A stretch of 64,000 nt of DNA from contig NW_026251391.1 in assembly GCF_025118155.1 (NCBI RefSeq), positions 437,501 to 501,500 of the forward strand, in the 5' to 3' direction. The notes under the pieces were generated by a model. It saw nothing but the letters and a program-made list of their open reading frames with translations. It was not told the DNA's origin and made no database searches. Shown one piece after another: positions 22,901-35,069 of the stretch (position 1 is the first letter of the stretch; each line of letters starts with the position of its first letter). The translations under genes and the position numbers were made by a program. Source of the DNA: Cokeromyces recurvatus (taxonomy: Eukaryota > Mucoromycota > Mucoromycetes > Mucorales > Mucoraceae).

Positions 22901-23452
22901 AAGAATATCTAGCCTTGTTTCATTAACTTTTTATTATTAGCTCATTCAATTACAATCTGTAGTGAAATGCACAATTTCATTTCTCGTTATGAATCTAAAC
23001 AACGTAAGCTCTTGGCTCATACACGTATTATGACAGGTGCAGCTAAGGCATTAGATAGCCGTGACTTTATAAGAGCACAACAAGTACGTACACGTATGAT
23101 GAACCACATGCGTCATATTTTTGAAGAGCAAAAAGTGGATCTAATTTTATGTCCCACGACTGCACTTATTGCGCCCGAGATCCCTGAAAAGGCCCATACC
23201 TATGGTATGACTCATGTTAAGCTTACTATTCGATCCATGGCATTTTGTACATTGGCTAATTTGACAGGGCTTCCTGCGGTTAATGTGCCTGCTGGTTTCC
23301 ATGAAGGTATGCCTATCGGTCTACAGTTTATGGCTAAATGGTGGAACGAAGCTTTATTATGTAGAATAGCAAAGGCATGTGAACATATACCAAATATTGA
23401 ACGTAAAGTCCCTGCTGCTAATCAATGGTTTGGCGATAAATTATTATCTTAA
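21405..23452 (+). CDS. Amidase-signature hydrolase (fatty-acid-amide-hydrolase-like)
   Basis: Five exons (21405-21434, 21496-21711, 21813-22381, 22435-22820, 22941-23452), 570 residues. The amidase signature and Ser-cisSer-Lys triad are all visible: lysine in VFITIKEEINIK, the first serine in CGGSSGGCGGCVAGG, and the nucleophile in ISIGADGGGSIRIP. The N-terminal extension (residues 1-90) and overall length fit eukaryotic FAAH-type and fungal amidases better than bacterial GatA. Substrate cannot be predicted; amides of fatty acids or small aromatic amides are typical. The first exon is only 30 bases and is supported by the join MSKVNTFDKN|IQEEEFKAP. Intron 4 carries 47 consecutive T. Confidence 0.9.
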
Positions 23453-23496
23453 AAAAGAGTAAATAAAACAAAATAAATAAATAAAATAAATAACTA

Positions 23497-24324
23497 TCAA
23501 GATAAATTGTCTTCTTCACCGCTATTAAAATAATGCCTGCTGGTATAGACTTCTTCTTCTTCTTTACATTCGTCACAAAACCTTTTAACAGCAGGAGGCT
23601 CAACTAAACCAACACAGCTATAATGAAACCATTCCTTTTCACACTACAAAATACATACATATCAATTAAATTCGAATCGTTTTTTTTTCCTTTGTACTAG
23701 TTAAAACAAATATACAAATATATAATGAATCCAATTTTATAATTATATCTATATATTACCTGGTAAGTCAACGTTATTATGCCATGAGGATGAATGATCT
23801 GTATTAAACATATTTTTTCTATTACTGAATGAAGCTTGAGCAATCTAGTCTATTTCATTTAATCCACTCTTTGTTACTTGCGAATCTAAGCGCTCAATAT
23901 GCCGTGACACAAGATCATACATTCGGATCGTCAATTTAATTTTCTGATCTTGCTTTTGAATAGCTATCTTGTAATTTTTTTTCTAGTTGTGAATGAGTAA
24001 TCATCAAGTCCATGGAGTTAACATTGGCTGATGCTTTGTAATGTTTTATGAAAGATTGTTTGCGTCTTGAATAAGTCTTTTTGCATTCTTTTTTTTAAAA
24101 AAAAAAAAGAAAGAAAGAAAGAAATAGATCGTCTTGTTTTCAACTATTTAAAGGTATATGTTATTTTGTAAATCATCATCTATGCGTCGTAACTCGTACA
24201 TATTTTGATCTATTTCAGATGGTAGATTCTGTAAGCCTATATATTAAATATTAAAAGAAAATAAGTAATTACTTTCTAAATAGCCTTCAAATATATCTGT
24301 TACTGATAGACTCATTTTTGGCAT
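23497..24324 (-). pseudogene. Decayed ING-family PHD-finger gene
   Basis: Reading leftwards, an intact start (MPKMSLSVTDIFEGYLE) splices at 24286-24251 into the ING N-terminal block SLQNLPSEIDQNMYELRR. The next donor is missing, so the frame runs into TAA. Further blocks of the ING helical domain survive in other frames: the stretch with KHYKASANVNSMDLMITHSQ, then after a one-base shift KIKLTIRMYDLVSRHIERL. At the end only the second half of the PHD finger remains ([17 protein letters not shown]); the first three zinc-binding cysteines are absent. ING proteins are histone-methyl readers in acetyltransferase or deacetylase complexes. With a lost donor, a frameshift and half a finger, this copy should not make a working reader. 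Confidence 0.75.
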
Positions 24325-26476
24325 GATGAAAATAGCAAATGAAAGTAATGTAAGAAAAAGGATAGAATAAGAAAAAAAAAACTATTCTTTTTTGGAACTT
24401 AAACCTTTTTTTCATTTACCTTTTTTGTGCTGAATCCACAATTAAAAAATCATCTTGTAACTAATGAGCATGAAGCTATAATAAACTGATTTGCCCTAGT
24501 CAGTTCAAAAAAATAAAAAAGGCTATCAGAAACGAAGAAAGAAAAAAGTAAAGTAAAGATTAAAGTCAAGGAGAGAAGAGGAAATATATGTAGATAGAAA
24601 AGAAAAATGGCTTTACGGAGATAGCCCGCTTAATCAAGAGAGAACCAGCATTATTAGAGAGGAAGAGGAGGAATAAGCCAAATAGTCCATTTTTATGCAA
24701 GATGAAACATTTAGATGGCCAAAGGATGAATTAAGGAGAGACTATATTAAATGACTTTTTTTTTCTTTTTTTTTTTTTTTTTTTTTTTTTGTAGGGAGGC
24801 TATTAAGTAAAAGGGAAAGAGGATCGTCAACTATTTCAGACATTTGCATATATAGGCAGTGAATGGAATGAAACCGATTGAACAATTAATCAGGATGAAA
24901 AGTACAGGGTGAAAGGCGATCATGTAGTTATTAACCAAGACAACAACGCATACAACGGCTATGGTCATGGTTTTGTCATAGGCAGACACAGTATAGGATC
25001 AATTATCAAGGTATTGTGACAAGCATAAAAAAAATTTGGAGTAATGATCTTAACACTAATTTGTTTAGAAGGGAAGAAGATGGAGTATGCTTGAAAAGAC
25101 GCAGATCAAGATTACCAAGTAAAGGAATTACATCTTTTCTAAAGAGGAGTATTCTTTCTTTCTTTCTTTCTTTTTTTGGACAAGCAGTACTATTACGAAT
25201 GATTGACAGAGAGTTGAAGATGAGTAAGCAAAGAAAATCTTATCTGGGTGATACAAAGAAAGTGAAAAAAAAATATATATATATATCAAACTTAAGGTAT
25301 ACTTATACATTTGTGCATATAAGGCAACCTAGTGATATGTGGTATCACTTTCGTTGAAAAGTTTGAATAACCACCCAATATGTGGCATAGGGCACTTATT
25401 TTGACAATTTTCTAGAGAGATATGTGATAGCTCTTGAGTTGAAAGTATTTATGGCTAAGCCATATTCAAGCAGTGAGTGAATGATTTGTACATAAAACTG
25501 AGAGAAAACCTATTTATTAATACTAATGGAAACCATTCTGATTCATAGTGGGTTGCGATATAAAAAATATCATACAATAAATTTAATAAAAAAAAAAGAT
25601 AAAAGAAGCCAGCAAGAAGACTGAACAACTCGTTTTAAAGTCGAATCATTTTATTTATGAATTTAAATTGAATGAATATTTATAGGAATTATTAAAGAAG
25701 TCTGTGAGATAAAGTATAAATCAGGAAAGTGTTGGCTACGACCGAGTAAAATGTGTTATAGCTAATGAAAGTGTTAGATGTTTTAATATTATTTGATAAA
25801 ATGGATCAAGAGGATCTAAATAGAATTTTTTGATCTGCTTGTTTAATCAAGTAAACATGATATTAAAAGTCAACTTATGGCAGTAGGTTGGTGACCGGCT
25901 CGATTTTTGAGGAGTAAGGAATTACAATACAGAATTAACAATTATACTACTAAAGACATTATAATGTAATAAATAATTCGATCTATTATGACTGCATAAG
26001 CCTTTATTGATATGCACAAATTCAATACAATTACGAAATTCACGTATTAATTAAAATTGTTTAATTATTTGTATTGTTTACTCGACAATAGCATTTCACT
26101 TGAATGAATATAATAGATAATTTTATTTACTATATAAATTATATTATAAAAGGCTTAATATATAGTTTGTGTTTTATTGAATTTGATATATACAAAAGAG
26201 GGGGAGGGGGAAACCGTATAAATTAAGTATATAGTAAATCACAATGTCTCCTTTTTTCGCTTTCTGTTATAATATTTAAGATTATTAAGTACTAATGGTA
26301 ATATGTTTGTTTTTATATAATAATCCTTCTCTTTCTCCTTCTCCCCTTAATAGAGCTTTTTGAGTTTTCTGTATACAAGCTTTATTATACAGAAAGATGC
26401 ATATATTTAACATGAAGTTTACTTTTTTTTTATTATTTCTTTTCCTTTTTGTCTTATTAATATTTAATATCTTAGC
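24325..26476. other. Gene-poor interval with coding-like relics
   Basis: Short open stretches with protein-like composition appear on the + strand, such as about 24885-25020 (core VKGDHVVINQDNNAYNGYGH) and 25685-25765 (IIKEVCEIKYKSGKCWLRPS), but each ends in stops and none joins into a gene. A T25 tract lies at 24766-24790, and (cttt)n runs occur near 25155. The interval follows the ING pseudogene and looks like a graveyard of one or more genes. Confidence 0.4.
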
Positions 26477-26613
26477 ATGCGTATTATTATTTATGTTCAC
26501 ATTTTACGATATTTAGCATTCATTATTAGTTTAATATCATTTTCATGTCATTTAGCTCAATGTATTTTGTTGCAAGAGTATATAGAAAAGGTATTAATAT
26601 GAATTATAATAAC

Positions 26614-26644
<31 letters not shown>

Positions 26645-27931
26645 TCGATGCCAACTTATATATATGTATATATATGTGTGTATAATAGACAGAAATTCCG
26701 AATTGGATGACAGCTGGGCACTGGCAGGTATTATCATTTATAGATCAAATACATTTATATATGTGTATACTTATATCACCTAACTACTCCTCAGTATCTT
26801 AGTTGGTATGTTTCATTAGGATTCTCGCTAGCAGGAAGTTTAATAATTATCTGTATAAATACAAAATGTTTTACTATAATCAGTACATTATTTTCATATA
26901 AGCATGATAAAAAGCAGCAGCAGCAACAACAACAACAACGACAAAATCAGTCGTATTCTCTTGATAAATGTATTGGGTCTTTATCCTTTTTACTTATTTT
27001 ATCTTCTGTCATTACGGCTGTTATATTTGATTCAGGAGTAACAGAAGAACCATGGACAAATGATAGTTATAAGCTCGAAGAACCACGAATTGGATTATTG
27101 ACATCTTGTTATACATTATTTGATTCAAATCATGATTTACTTTATCCATTATTATACAAGAGGTATGTATTATGCTTTGTTCATTAAACAAAAAAAAAAA
27201 TATATATATATATTGATATTTATAAATATATACATATAATAAATAGATGTATTTTAAGTGATTCTACATGGATTTGTGCAATTTTACTATGCATTAATTG
27301 GCTTAGTCTAGTTGGGTTTGTCATTTATCAGACTTTATCTGAAGAAAGAAGAATAAAAAAGACAATAAACAAACGTGTCTTCAATCGACCTACAGAAGCA
27401 ACAACTACAACAGCACCATTTCAAGAGCTGGCTTGGGGTCGATATATTCCAGATCTGCCCAACTCATTATATTCATCCACTACCCATTTTGGTAATCATC
27501 GACTCTTAGTCCCAACATCTATCTTGACATATAAGAAACACGTTGAATTTTACGCATCAGCAGCTAGAGAGCTTTGTTACGACAAAGAAAAGGATATAAA
27601 GATAAGTTTAGATGAAGAAGAGGATGATGATGAAGAAGAAGAGAAAAGAAGAAAGAACTATATCCCGGCCATTTCATTACCTACCTTTGAACTGTGCAGT
27701 CAAACTACATCTTTATTTGATGATTTTCATTATTTAACAAAGGATATTCAATATGATCAAAACAAATGTAAACTATCATCTTATTATAATGAAATGGTAA
27801 AATCAAAAGATATTTCACCACCGTTGTCTATCCTCAAAGGGGATAAAGAAAACAATACCACGTCCACAGAAACAATCACAATTACTCAAAGTCTCTCTTC
27901 TTCAACTATATTTGATATTACAGACGAATAA
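26477..27931 (+). CDS. Uncharacterised multi-pass membrane protein
   Basis: Four exons (26477-26590, 26689-26727, 26795-27162, 27247-27931), 401 residues; all introns are GT-AG and in phase. It has about four hydrophobic helices: residues 9-30, one in SWYVSLGFSLAGSLIIICI, one in GSLSFLLILSSVITAVIF, and one in WICAILLCINWLSLVGFVIY. A polyglutamine run (CAG/CAA) lies in the loop after helix 2. The C-terminal ~170 residues are cytosolic-looking and contain an acidic stretch of repeated D/E near residue 280. I do not recognise the family; the layout would suit a sensor or lineage-specific membrane protein. Intron 1 holds A29. Confidence 0.7.
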
Positions 27932-28362
27932 TTTTATTTAAAATTTCTACACTAAGCAGATATTATCTTTTACAACAACATTTAAGAAAAGCAAGCAAAC
28001 GAAACCTTGTTTATACACATACATACACACACACATATATATATATATCATATTATTATTATTCTATACAATAGAGTACATACATGTATACTTAATTTAT
28101 ATTTTTAAGCAAATATGAATAGGATAATAAAAGAGGGAGGGGGGGTGAGAGAACAATAAAGGAGAAAATACATGTATATATAAAAGGAGTAAAGAAAATA
28201 AATAAATAAATAAGATACATACAAATATGTATATCATATATAAATACATGTAAATATGTATATATAAATATATACAATTATACACATATACATTTATGAA
28301 AATAATAAAAATAAGCTAGACTATGATGGTCAACTGTTATAAATAGGATTATGGCTGCTTTA
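27932..28362. other. Convergent 3' spacer with (ta)n/(ca)n microsatellites
   Basis: Repeated tatatg/catata microsatellites and a (g)n-rich patch near 28135; no credible ORF. Confidence 0.45.
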
Positions 28363-28725
28363 TTAATCACAATTACATTCACCCTCGAAACAACCCTTTG
28401 AGGTCTTTCCTAGATGTTGACAAATGGCAATACAACCTTCACTATTTCTACCTACTTTACAACTACCAAGTCCAACATTTGTACAATAACATTGACCTGA
28501 AATACACATAGGTTGAAGTTGTTCTGGACCACAAGCATATCGACATCGTATATCCCCTGTAGCTACATCACATTCTCCCTTTGTTAAAACAACTGTATTA
28601 GGCGCGGATGTTACTGGAGTAGAAGATGGTGGTTCTGCTGTTGGCGGTACCCCTTGAGCAATAGTCAACGATAATAATAATAATAAGAATAAGAATAACC
28701 TAATAATGTGTCTTGGTCTATACAT
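28363..28725 (-). CDS. Small secreted protein with two six-cysteine (CS-alpha-beta-like) modules, copy A
   Basis: Single exon, 120 residues. A strong signal peptide (IIRLFLFLLLLLSLTIAQG) is followed by a P/S/T linker and two modules of six cysteines each. Both have the spacing C-x(n)-C-x3-C-x(n)-C-x(n)-C-x-C typical of defensin-like CS-alpha-beta folds: CRYAC with QCYC in the first, CIAIC with ECNC in the second, with a glycine ahead of the last pair. Tandem modules with an extracellular layout suggest a secreted defence, effector or surface protein; no activity can be inferred from the sequence. Its neighbour at 29642 is a diverged paralogue in the same orientation. Confidence 0.8.
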   Translation of the reverse strand: MYRPRHIIRLFLFLLLLLSLTIAQGVPPTAEPPSSTPVTSAPNTVVLTKGECDVATGDIRCRYACGPEQLQPMCISGQCYCTNVGLGSCKVGRNSEGCIAICQHLGKTSKGCFEGECNCD

Positions 28726-29426
28726 TGTTGTTTAGATTTGAAAAGAAAGGAAAGGAAAAAAAAAAGTAAGTAAAAAAGAAAGATAGATTTTGATTAAACT
28801 GCTTAATTATATAATTTTTTATTTGTGACATATTAAATTATAGGGGCCTTAGAAGGAGAAGAAATGAAAAAAAAAAAAAAAAAAAAAAAAAAGAAAGAAA
28901 GAAAATTACTACATGATTTTAGGATAAAGAAATGGGCTAAATTATAGTTAAACATTAAATTCATTGTACTATGAAAATATATCTTCAACAAAGTATATCT
29001 CTGTAGCTCTCCTCTAACTAATGATTGTATTTGTGAATTAACATTTTTATCTATAAGATCAATCATTGAAATAAATATTCTTCCAGGTCTTTATGAGTGA
29101 TTGTTGTATTAGAGGCTTTAGTCAATCTACTTATTGCAGTAAGAAATAGTTTTAATCTTGTTGAATGGATTTATATTTCTCTGCTGTTGGGGTTTGAAAA
29201 TAAAGTAAAAGGTGGCAAATAAACACACTTTAGGCCTTTCTCCTCAATATATGACTGCATAAAATATATTCCTTGCAGATTGAGACGTTATTCATAACAA
29301 TAAAAATATTTTTTTATTATTATTAAGCAAACCAGTTAATAAACTGTACATCTTGGAAAAATAACTAAGTATATCAAGGCCTGTTTTTGCCATATTAACA
29401 GAATAAAATTAAAATAGTAATAGTAA

Positions 29427-29457
<31 letters not shown>

Positions 29458-29641
29458 TAATTAATATAGCTAAAATAATAAAGCCATATACATATATATA
29501 CATAAATGCATGTATGTATGTATGTATGTATGTATTATACAATTAAAGTATATATTTTCTTGTTTATGATAGATACAAAAGAAGGGTTTTGTTTGTTTGT
29601 TTGTTTGTTTTTAGAAGAAATCCCTTGGCTGGTAATCTTTA
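28726..29641. other. Spacer between the paralogous cysteine-rich genes
   Basis: Contains A26 (28867-28892), a (tag)n microsatellite (29419-29457), (tgta)n near 29513-29534, and on the minus strand an open stretch with protein-like composition at about 28980-29170 that is broken by a frame change. Confidence 0.45.
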
Positions 29642-29959
29642 TCATGTAATACAGTTACATTGATCATCCATACAGAAGCCAATCAAATCTGGAGACATAT
29701 CTTGACAGAGTGCATCGCAAGATTCATGATTATCATCTTCACATTTCCCAATTTCTGTCATTTCAGTACAATAGCATTTATTAAAAATACAGCTACCTCT
29801 TCCTTGTACTATTTCTTGACAAGCGAAAGCACACTCTGATGAATCACCTTGTACGTTACAAAGTCCATATTCACTTAGATCTAATGATTTTGTTTCAGTC
29901 GTTTGATATAATAGTATCATCAAAGTCGAGAATAATGAAATGACTGAAAAGCTTCTCAT
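29642..29959 (-). CDS. Small secreted protein with two six-cysteine modules, copy B
   Basis: Single exon, 105 residues, with a signal peptide (SVISLFSTLMILLYQTTETK). The two modules repeat the pattern of copy A: CAFAC ... KCYC and CDALC ... QCNC. It lacks the P/S/T linker of copy A and is more acidic. Order, orientation and cysteine spacing show the pair arose by tandem duplication followed by strong divergence. T46 at 30074-30119 lies 115 bases upstream. Secreted; role unknown. Confidence 0.78.
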   Translation of the reverse strand: MRSFSVISLFSTLMILLYQTTETKSLDLSEYGLCNVQGDSSECAFACQEIVQGRGSCIFNKCYCTEMTEIGKCEDDNHESCDALCQDMSPDLIGFCMDDQCNCIT

Positions 29960-30070
29960 TCTATAGCGAGTATTTTGAATAAATATTGCTATTATTTGGT
30001 ATATGTATAATATTAAAAGAAGAAAAGAAGAAAAAGAGAAAAAAAATAAAACAATGAAGCTAATTAACTA

Positions 30071-30120
<50 letters not shown>

Positions 30121-30489
30121 TTAAATAGTAGTTCAAGAAAAAAGCACGCGTTGCAAATACTGATAAAGGTTGGCCTGTCTTACCCTTCTAATATACACAC
30201 ACATAGTTCAAAAAAGAAATAACACGCGCCTAAAGGTCATTTAGCTCCAATTCACACTTTATTTAATTTTGTATAAATATTCGCAAGTTACTTTTTTTTT
30301 TTATTTACAACTATTTGATATTTTTTACTGTTGCGACTACCTATTTTCATTGCCAAGAGAGAGAAAAGAAAAAGTAGTTGCATTGTAACACATTTCCAGA
30401 CATTCTAAGGATTCTTTTTATTTTTTATTTTATTTTATTTTCTCTTAAATACTTGTTGCTTAAAGACGATCTTATATTACAGTATGAAT
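29960..30489. other. Spacer with T46 tract
   Basis: T46 at 30074-30119, otherwise AT-rich; no ORF of interest. It is the promoter side of the cysteine-rich gene and the 3' side of the methyltransferase. Confidence 0.45.
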
Positions 30490-31930
30490 TTACAAATCCC
30501 AAGTAACTTTAAGGATTTCTCTTTTTACAGTACTTGAACTTTCAAACACTTTTTCAAACTTCATTTTATCTCCATCTTCGTCTTGAGTTTTACTTAATAA
30601 ATCACAAAAGGGTAAAATACCACCTCCAACACCGAAATAAACTGTCTTTGCAGCAACATAGCTATTAATAATAATAATAATAAGATTGAGTGCAATTTAT
30701 AAAGTCATTATTATCATCTTCTATTTTACCAAATACCGTTAGGCTTCTTTAAGGCTTTTTGAATAACCTGAATTAAATCAGGTAAAGCATGTTCAGCATA
30801 GATCGTTTCAGATGTGACAATCATATCATACTTTTCTTGATCGACATTTAATTGATCCTGTACATTTAAGGTTAGTGTTATTTTAATTTTGAGTAACATT
30901 TTCACTTTACAGGTAAAGAACTCCAGTCACCCACAAATGCTCTTGTACGAGAATGGACTTGCTTTAACATGGTTGGGATTTTCTCTGGTTGAATCTCAGC
31001 TTCTGCATCGCAAGTAATAGGATCTTCTTCGATACGTTTATCTTCTTCTTCTTCCTCTTCAACATTATTTTCGTTGTCGTCTTCATCATCGTCTTCCTCT
31101 TCCATCTCTTCGTTATTGATTGTTGGTTCTTGAACACTTAAAACAGTATTTAAAAGAATATTTGGTATCGTAATATAGCGAATCACTTGACTATTATAAT
31201 CTTGAACATCGACTCGATTTGTTTGACTATGTGATAAAAGAAAAAGTGAAGGAAGAGAAGATCCACAACCAAGCTATAATATATTTTTTTTTGTATCAAT
31301 ATGAGTGTCCATATTGTCTTGCTCTTTTTTTTTTGTCGATTTACTTACTTCTAAGACACGTTTATGAGTAATTTGATCTTCTGACAAGCTGGATAAAAAT
31401 TGAACAAGATCAACAGAACATTCCCAAGTTTTAAATCCTCCTTCATAAACACCACGAATCAAATCTGTATTGCCTGTCAAATTTAACATGTCTAACACTT
31501 CCTTTTCTGTGTTATCGTCTTGGTTTTCAATAATTTGATCTTGTTGAGCCATTTGAAACTGTACATCGGCTAAGGTACGTTTATAAAGTGGAATATTAAC
31601 GTTAGGTATGTTGATGATATCTGCTTGAATAACACTAGGTAAAGGTGAAGACTATTGAAAGAAATTAGTCAAACATATAATTTATAAAAAAAAATAAAAT
31701 AAAAATAGTTACGAGAATGTCATATTCTTGACTAGGAATTTTATTTAATTGTTCTTCATCGATGCTCAAATCGTGAAGACTTGATTCTAATTGTTGATTT
31801 TCTTCAGTATCTTCAATATCTAATTCTTCATTCTTTTATTAAACAAGCACATACATTAGTATTATAAACCAAAAAAAAAAGAACGACAAAAAAGAATTTA
31901 ACATACTGTAAAGTTGAATCTAAATGCCAT
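30490..31930 (-). CDS. HPM1: Protein-histidine N-methyltransferase (Hpm1/METTL18 family)
   Basis: Six exons (31930-31907, 31832-31713, 31651-31349, 31273-30911, 30857-30730, 30661-30490), 369 residues. It has the family block GVYEGGFKTWECSVDLVQFL, followed by the SAM-binding motif RVLELGCGSSLPSLFLLS, then YDMIVTSETIYAEHALPDLI and a C-terminal VYFGVGGG motif. A 40-residue acidic insert (runs of E and D) interrupts the Rossmann domain around residue 215. Hpm1 methylates a histidine of ribosomal protein uL3 in yeast and affects ribosome assembly. The 8-codon first exon is supported by donor ACA|GTATGT and an in-phase acceptor. Confidence 0.9.
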
Positions 31931-32663
31931 CTTTAATGTTCGATTCTTTTGAATGACAGTTAAAAAATAAAAATAAATAAATAAAAAATAAAAAACCAAA
32001 AACAGTAATTTAGTCAATGAAGAAATTGAAACTAAGCCACCGAATGAAATAGTTGATACACATAATAATTTTTGACAGAATAAAAGCCTATAAACTCTAT
32101 GTTTATATACAAATAGCCAACAACTGATTATGTCTTTTATCTTTTTATACCTTTTACAAGTAACTAGAATTAAATCTTGTTTTCCAAGATTATTAGTGTT
32201 ACTTCTTTCTAACGACCGTTTTTTTTTTTTTTTTTTAAAAAAAAAATAAATAAATAAAAACCACAACTTTAGCATAGTTCAAAGCTGATTCTAATTCTTG
32301 AACTCGTCTCGAATCGAAAAAAAAATTCGTTGGTCAAAGATGAACCGCTTTTTTTCGGTGCGAATTTTTAAAGATGCGCAATAAAAAAAAAGTTTTATTT
32401 TAATCTCCAATTGATCCTTCTGAGGCCAAACCACTTTAACTTTAAAAAAAAATGAAAATGAAAAAAAAAAAGCTCTTGTTTTTAATTAATGACGGGAAAT
32501 CATGCTAAAGCCCGACCGCCGAAACATTTTATTACATGAATAAAAAAAATAAATAAATGTCTATACATATTTATATGCGTCATCAATTTAAATAGATGTT
32601 CTTCTTCTTTCTTTTATTAATAAGCTAAAGTGTATTAAATTAAAAGAAAAAAAATAAAATAAA
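31931..32663. promoter_or_regulatory. Divergent promoter interval, HPM1 (-) / UBX protein (+)
   Basis: Contains T18A10 (32219-32246), a block with slightly higher GC (32290-32530) and an A-rich leader before the UBX start. No gene seen. Confidence 0.45.
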
Positions 32664-34108
32664 ATGGCAAACGACATTGACACGCTTGTTAGTATGGGAT
32701 TCTCACTACCCAAAGTGTAAATTTATTCTATAATGTTGATTGTTTAAATTATTCAAACTTTTAAAATGTTTCTAGAAAAAAAGCAATGAAAGCTACAAAT
32801 GGAGCTGGCCTTCAACCAGCTATGGACTGGTTTGTTAACAATATATACATTTATAAATATATATATATAAAATAGTTAAAACGACTATATATTCTTATTC
32901 TTCTTATATAATGAAGGCTTTTAGCTCATCCTGAAGTTTCTGATGAACCAGAAGAAGAAATTCCTCCTCAAACATTAGGAAGCGCAAGTAGTTCTTCTTC
33001 TTCTACTACTACTACTACCAACAACGATGAAGGTTTGTAAACATACGCTTGCATCTATATCACGTTTATCCTCCTTCTCCTCCCCTACTTTTATTGTTAT
33101 TATTTTGTATTGCTCACTCTTTAGTTTTTAGGCGAAATTAAGGATGGTGAACAAACTGCCCAAAGTTTGATCTGCAACGATTGTCAAAAACTATTTCGTG
33201 ATGCTACTGGTGCCGAGTTACACGCTACTCGTACAGGCCACCAAAATTTTTCAGAAAGTACAGAGGCTATTAAACCATTGACAGAGGAAGAAAAGAAGCA
33301 AAAGTTAGCTGAATTAAAGGCTCGTATGGCTGAGAAACGTGCAGCTCGTGAAAGACAGGAAATTGAGGAACGTAAACAGGCAGAGAAGATCAGAAGGAAA
33401 GCAGGTCAAGAGATAACGAGTGCAAAAGAAGCTCTAGAAGCGAAGGAAATGCAAAGAGCATTGGAGAAAAAGAAGAGAGAGAAGGAAGAGGAGAGACTTG
33501 CGAGAGCAAAAATTAAGGCCCAAATTGAACAGGATAAGAAGGAGCGTGCAGCAAAGGTATATAAAAAAATCAATTTGCAAAACTTGGATGTGGACATCTG
33601 TTTAACCTCTCCATCATCTCCCTTTTATACATATATAAATATATATTAGAGAGAAGCTGCGAAAAGAGCTCAACAGGCACAAGCAGAAGAAGATGCCGCT
33701 GCAGATGCTGCTGCTCGGGCTAGTGTAAAAAAAGAATATACAGAAGCTAGATTACAGGTAAAAAGTTAGAGTTAATTTGAACAATATACATATATATATA
33801 TATCTTATTTTATGAATAGGTTCGTGTTCCTGGATCTGGTCCAATAACTCATACATTTAATGTCAATGCAACACTATCAGATGTTTTTACATTTTTGCAG
33901 ACTCAAGGATGTCATCCTCCTTTTAGTCTATCTACCACTTTTCCTAGAAAGACATATACTTTTGAAGATCAACAAAAGACATTAAAAGAATTAAGTAAGT
34001 GATATAAATATATATTCTTAAAAAGTTACACATATAATATTTAACATAACACCAATGGATATAGATTTAGTTCCATCTGCTGCTCTTATTTTAGCATATA
34101 CTCAATAA
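32664..34108 (+). CDS. UBA - zinc finger - UBX protein (UBXN1/SAKS1-like Cdc48 cofactor)
   Basis: Seven exons (32664-32716, 32776-32829, 32917-33032, 33132-33556, 33650-33757, 33820-33994, 34065-34108), 324 residues. A UBA domain (IDTLVSMGFSLPKVKKAMKA) starts the protein. A C2H2-like finger follows (C-x2-C in LICNDCQKLF with AELHATRTGH), then a long charged helix (about residues 115-210). The C-terminal UBX domain includes the Cdc48/p97-binding loop F-P-R (STTFPRKTYTF) and ends LVPSAALILAYTQ. The UBA would bind ubiquitin and the UBX the Cdc48 ATPase. All introns are GT-AG and keep the frame. Confidence 0.88.
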
Positions 34109-34279
34109 GAGGGAAACGTATCTATAAAAAAGTAATTTGTAAAGACATATTGCTTCATTTTATTATTATTATTATTATTATTATTAAAAAAGTAAAGGAA
34201 ACAAGCATTATATAAATAGCAGTATAACATGGTATATATGCATGCATTATCATATGGTATTTGTAAACTATTTCTTCTT

Positions 34280-35032
34280 CTAATCTAATAAATTATCTTG
34301 TGACGAGTAAGGAGGTGGCTCTGATATAGATTGACTATGATTTATATCATTTACTGTAATCAATACAGCTGAGGAAGGATAGGTCCTTAAAGAATAATCA
34401 TCATTCTCAATTCTATTGGGACATCTATATGAAGAAGAAGGTATTAGTTGTAATTGATGAATACTACTAGTGGATGCTAATAATATTGTATCTTGTTCAG
34501 ATCCATAAGCGGGTGGAGGAGCCAAGGTCCCTTGAGATGGTGCTAACCCCCATTTCTTCACATTGGCTTCAAGAAATACAAATCCCGCTTGACCCAAATT
34601 AACATGAATTTGACATGGTCCATTAGCGCCAATTGTAGGAAATAAATTCCAACGTAAGCCAGTATAAGCATCCTCTAACCTTTTACCATTACGAGTGAAA
34701 AAGATAGAGCCTGTTCTATGTTTGTATCCAACACCAATGGTATCACCTCTATCAAACGGGATACCATAAGGCTTACCATTAAAGGGAGAAGAAAAATATT
34801 TATAACCATTATTTGAGAAATAGCCGATTGAATAACGATTCCAGCCTATTTCGTATTCTATTTAGTTTATTGAAACGATTATTATTATTATTATTATTAT
34901 TATATACCTGGTAATCTCCAAGTTGGATAAGGTTTTGTAGCTACTCCCACAGATATTGTAGTTGATTCTGGCTTTTCAAATATTTTAGCCTATGTATATA
35001 CATGAAAGAATTTGTTAAATTGTATACCGCCC

Positions 35033-35069
<37 letters not shown>

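Noticed and set aside
24249..24324. Reading the ING locus as an active gene
   Set aside because: The start and first splice are good, but the lost donor, frameshift and missing zinc ligands downstream cannot be repaired by any intron I could find.
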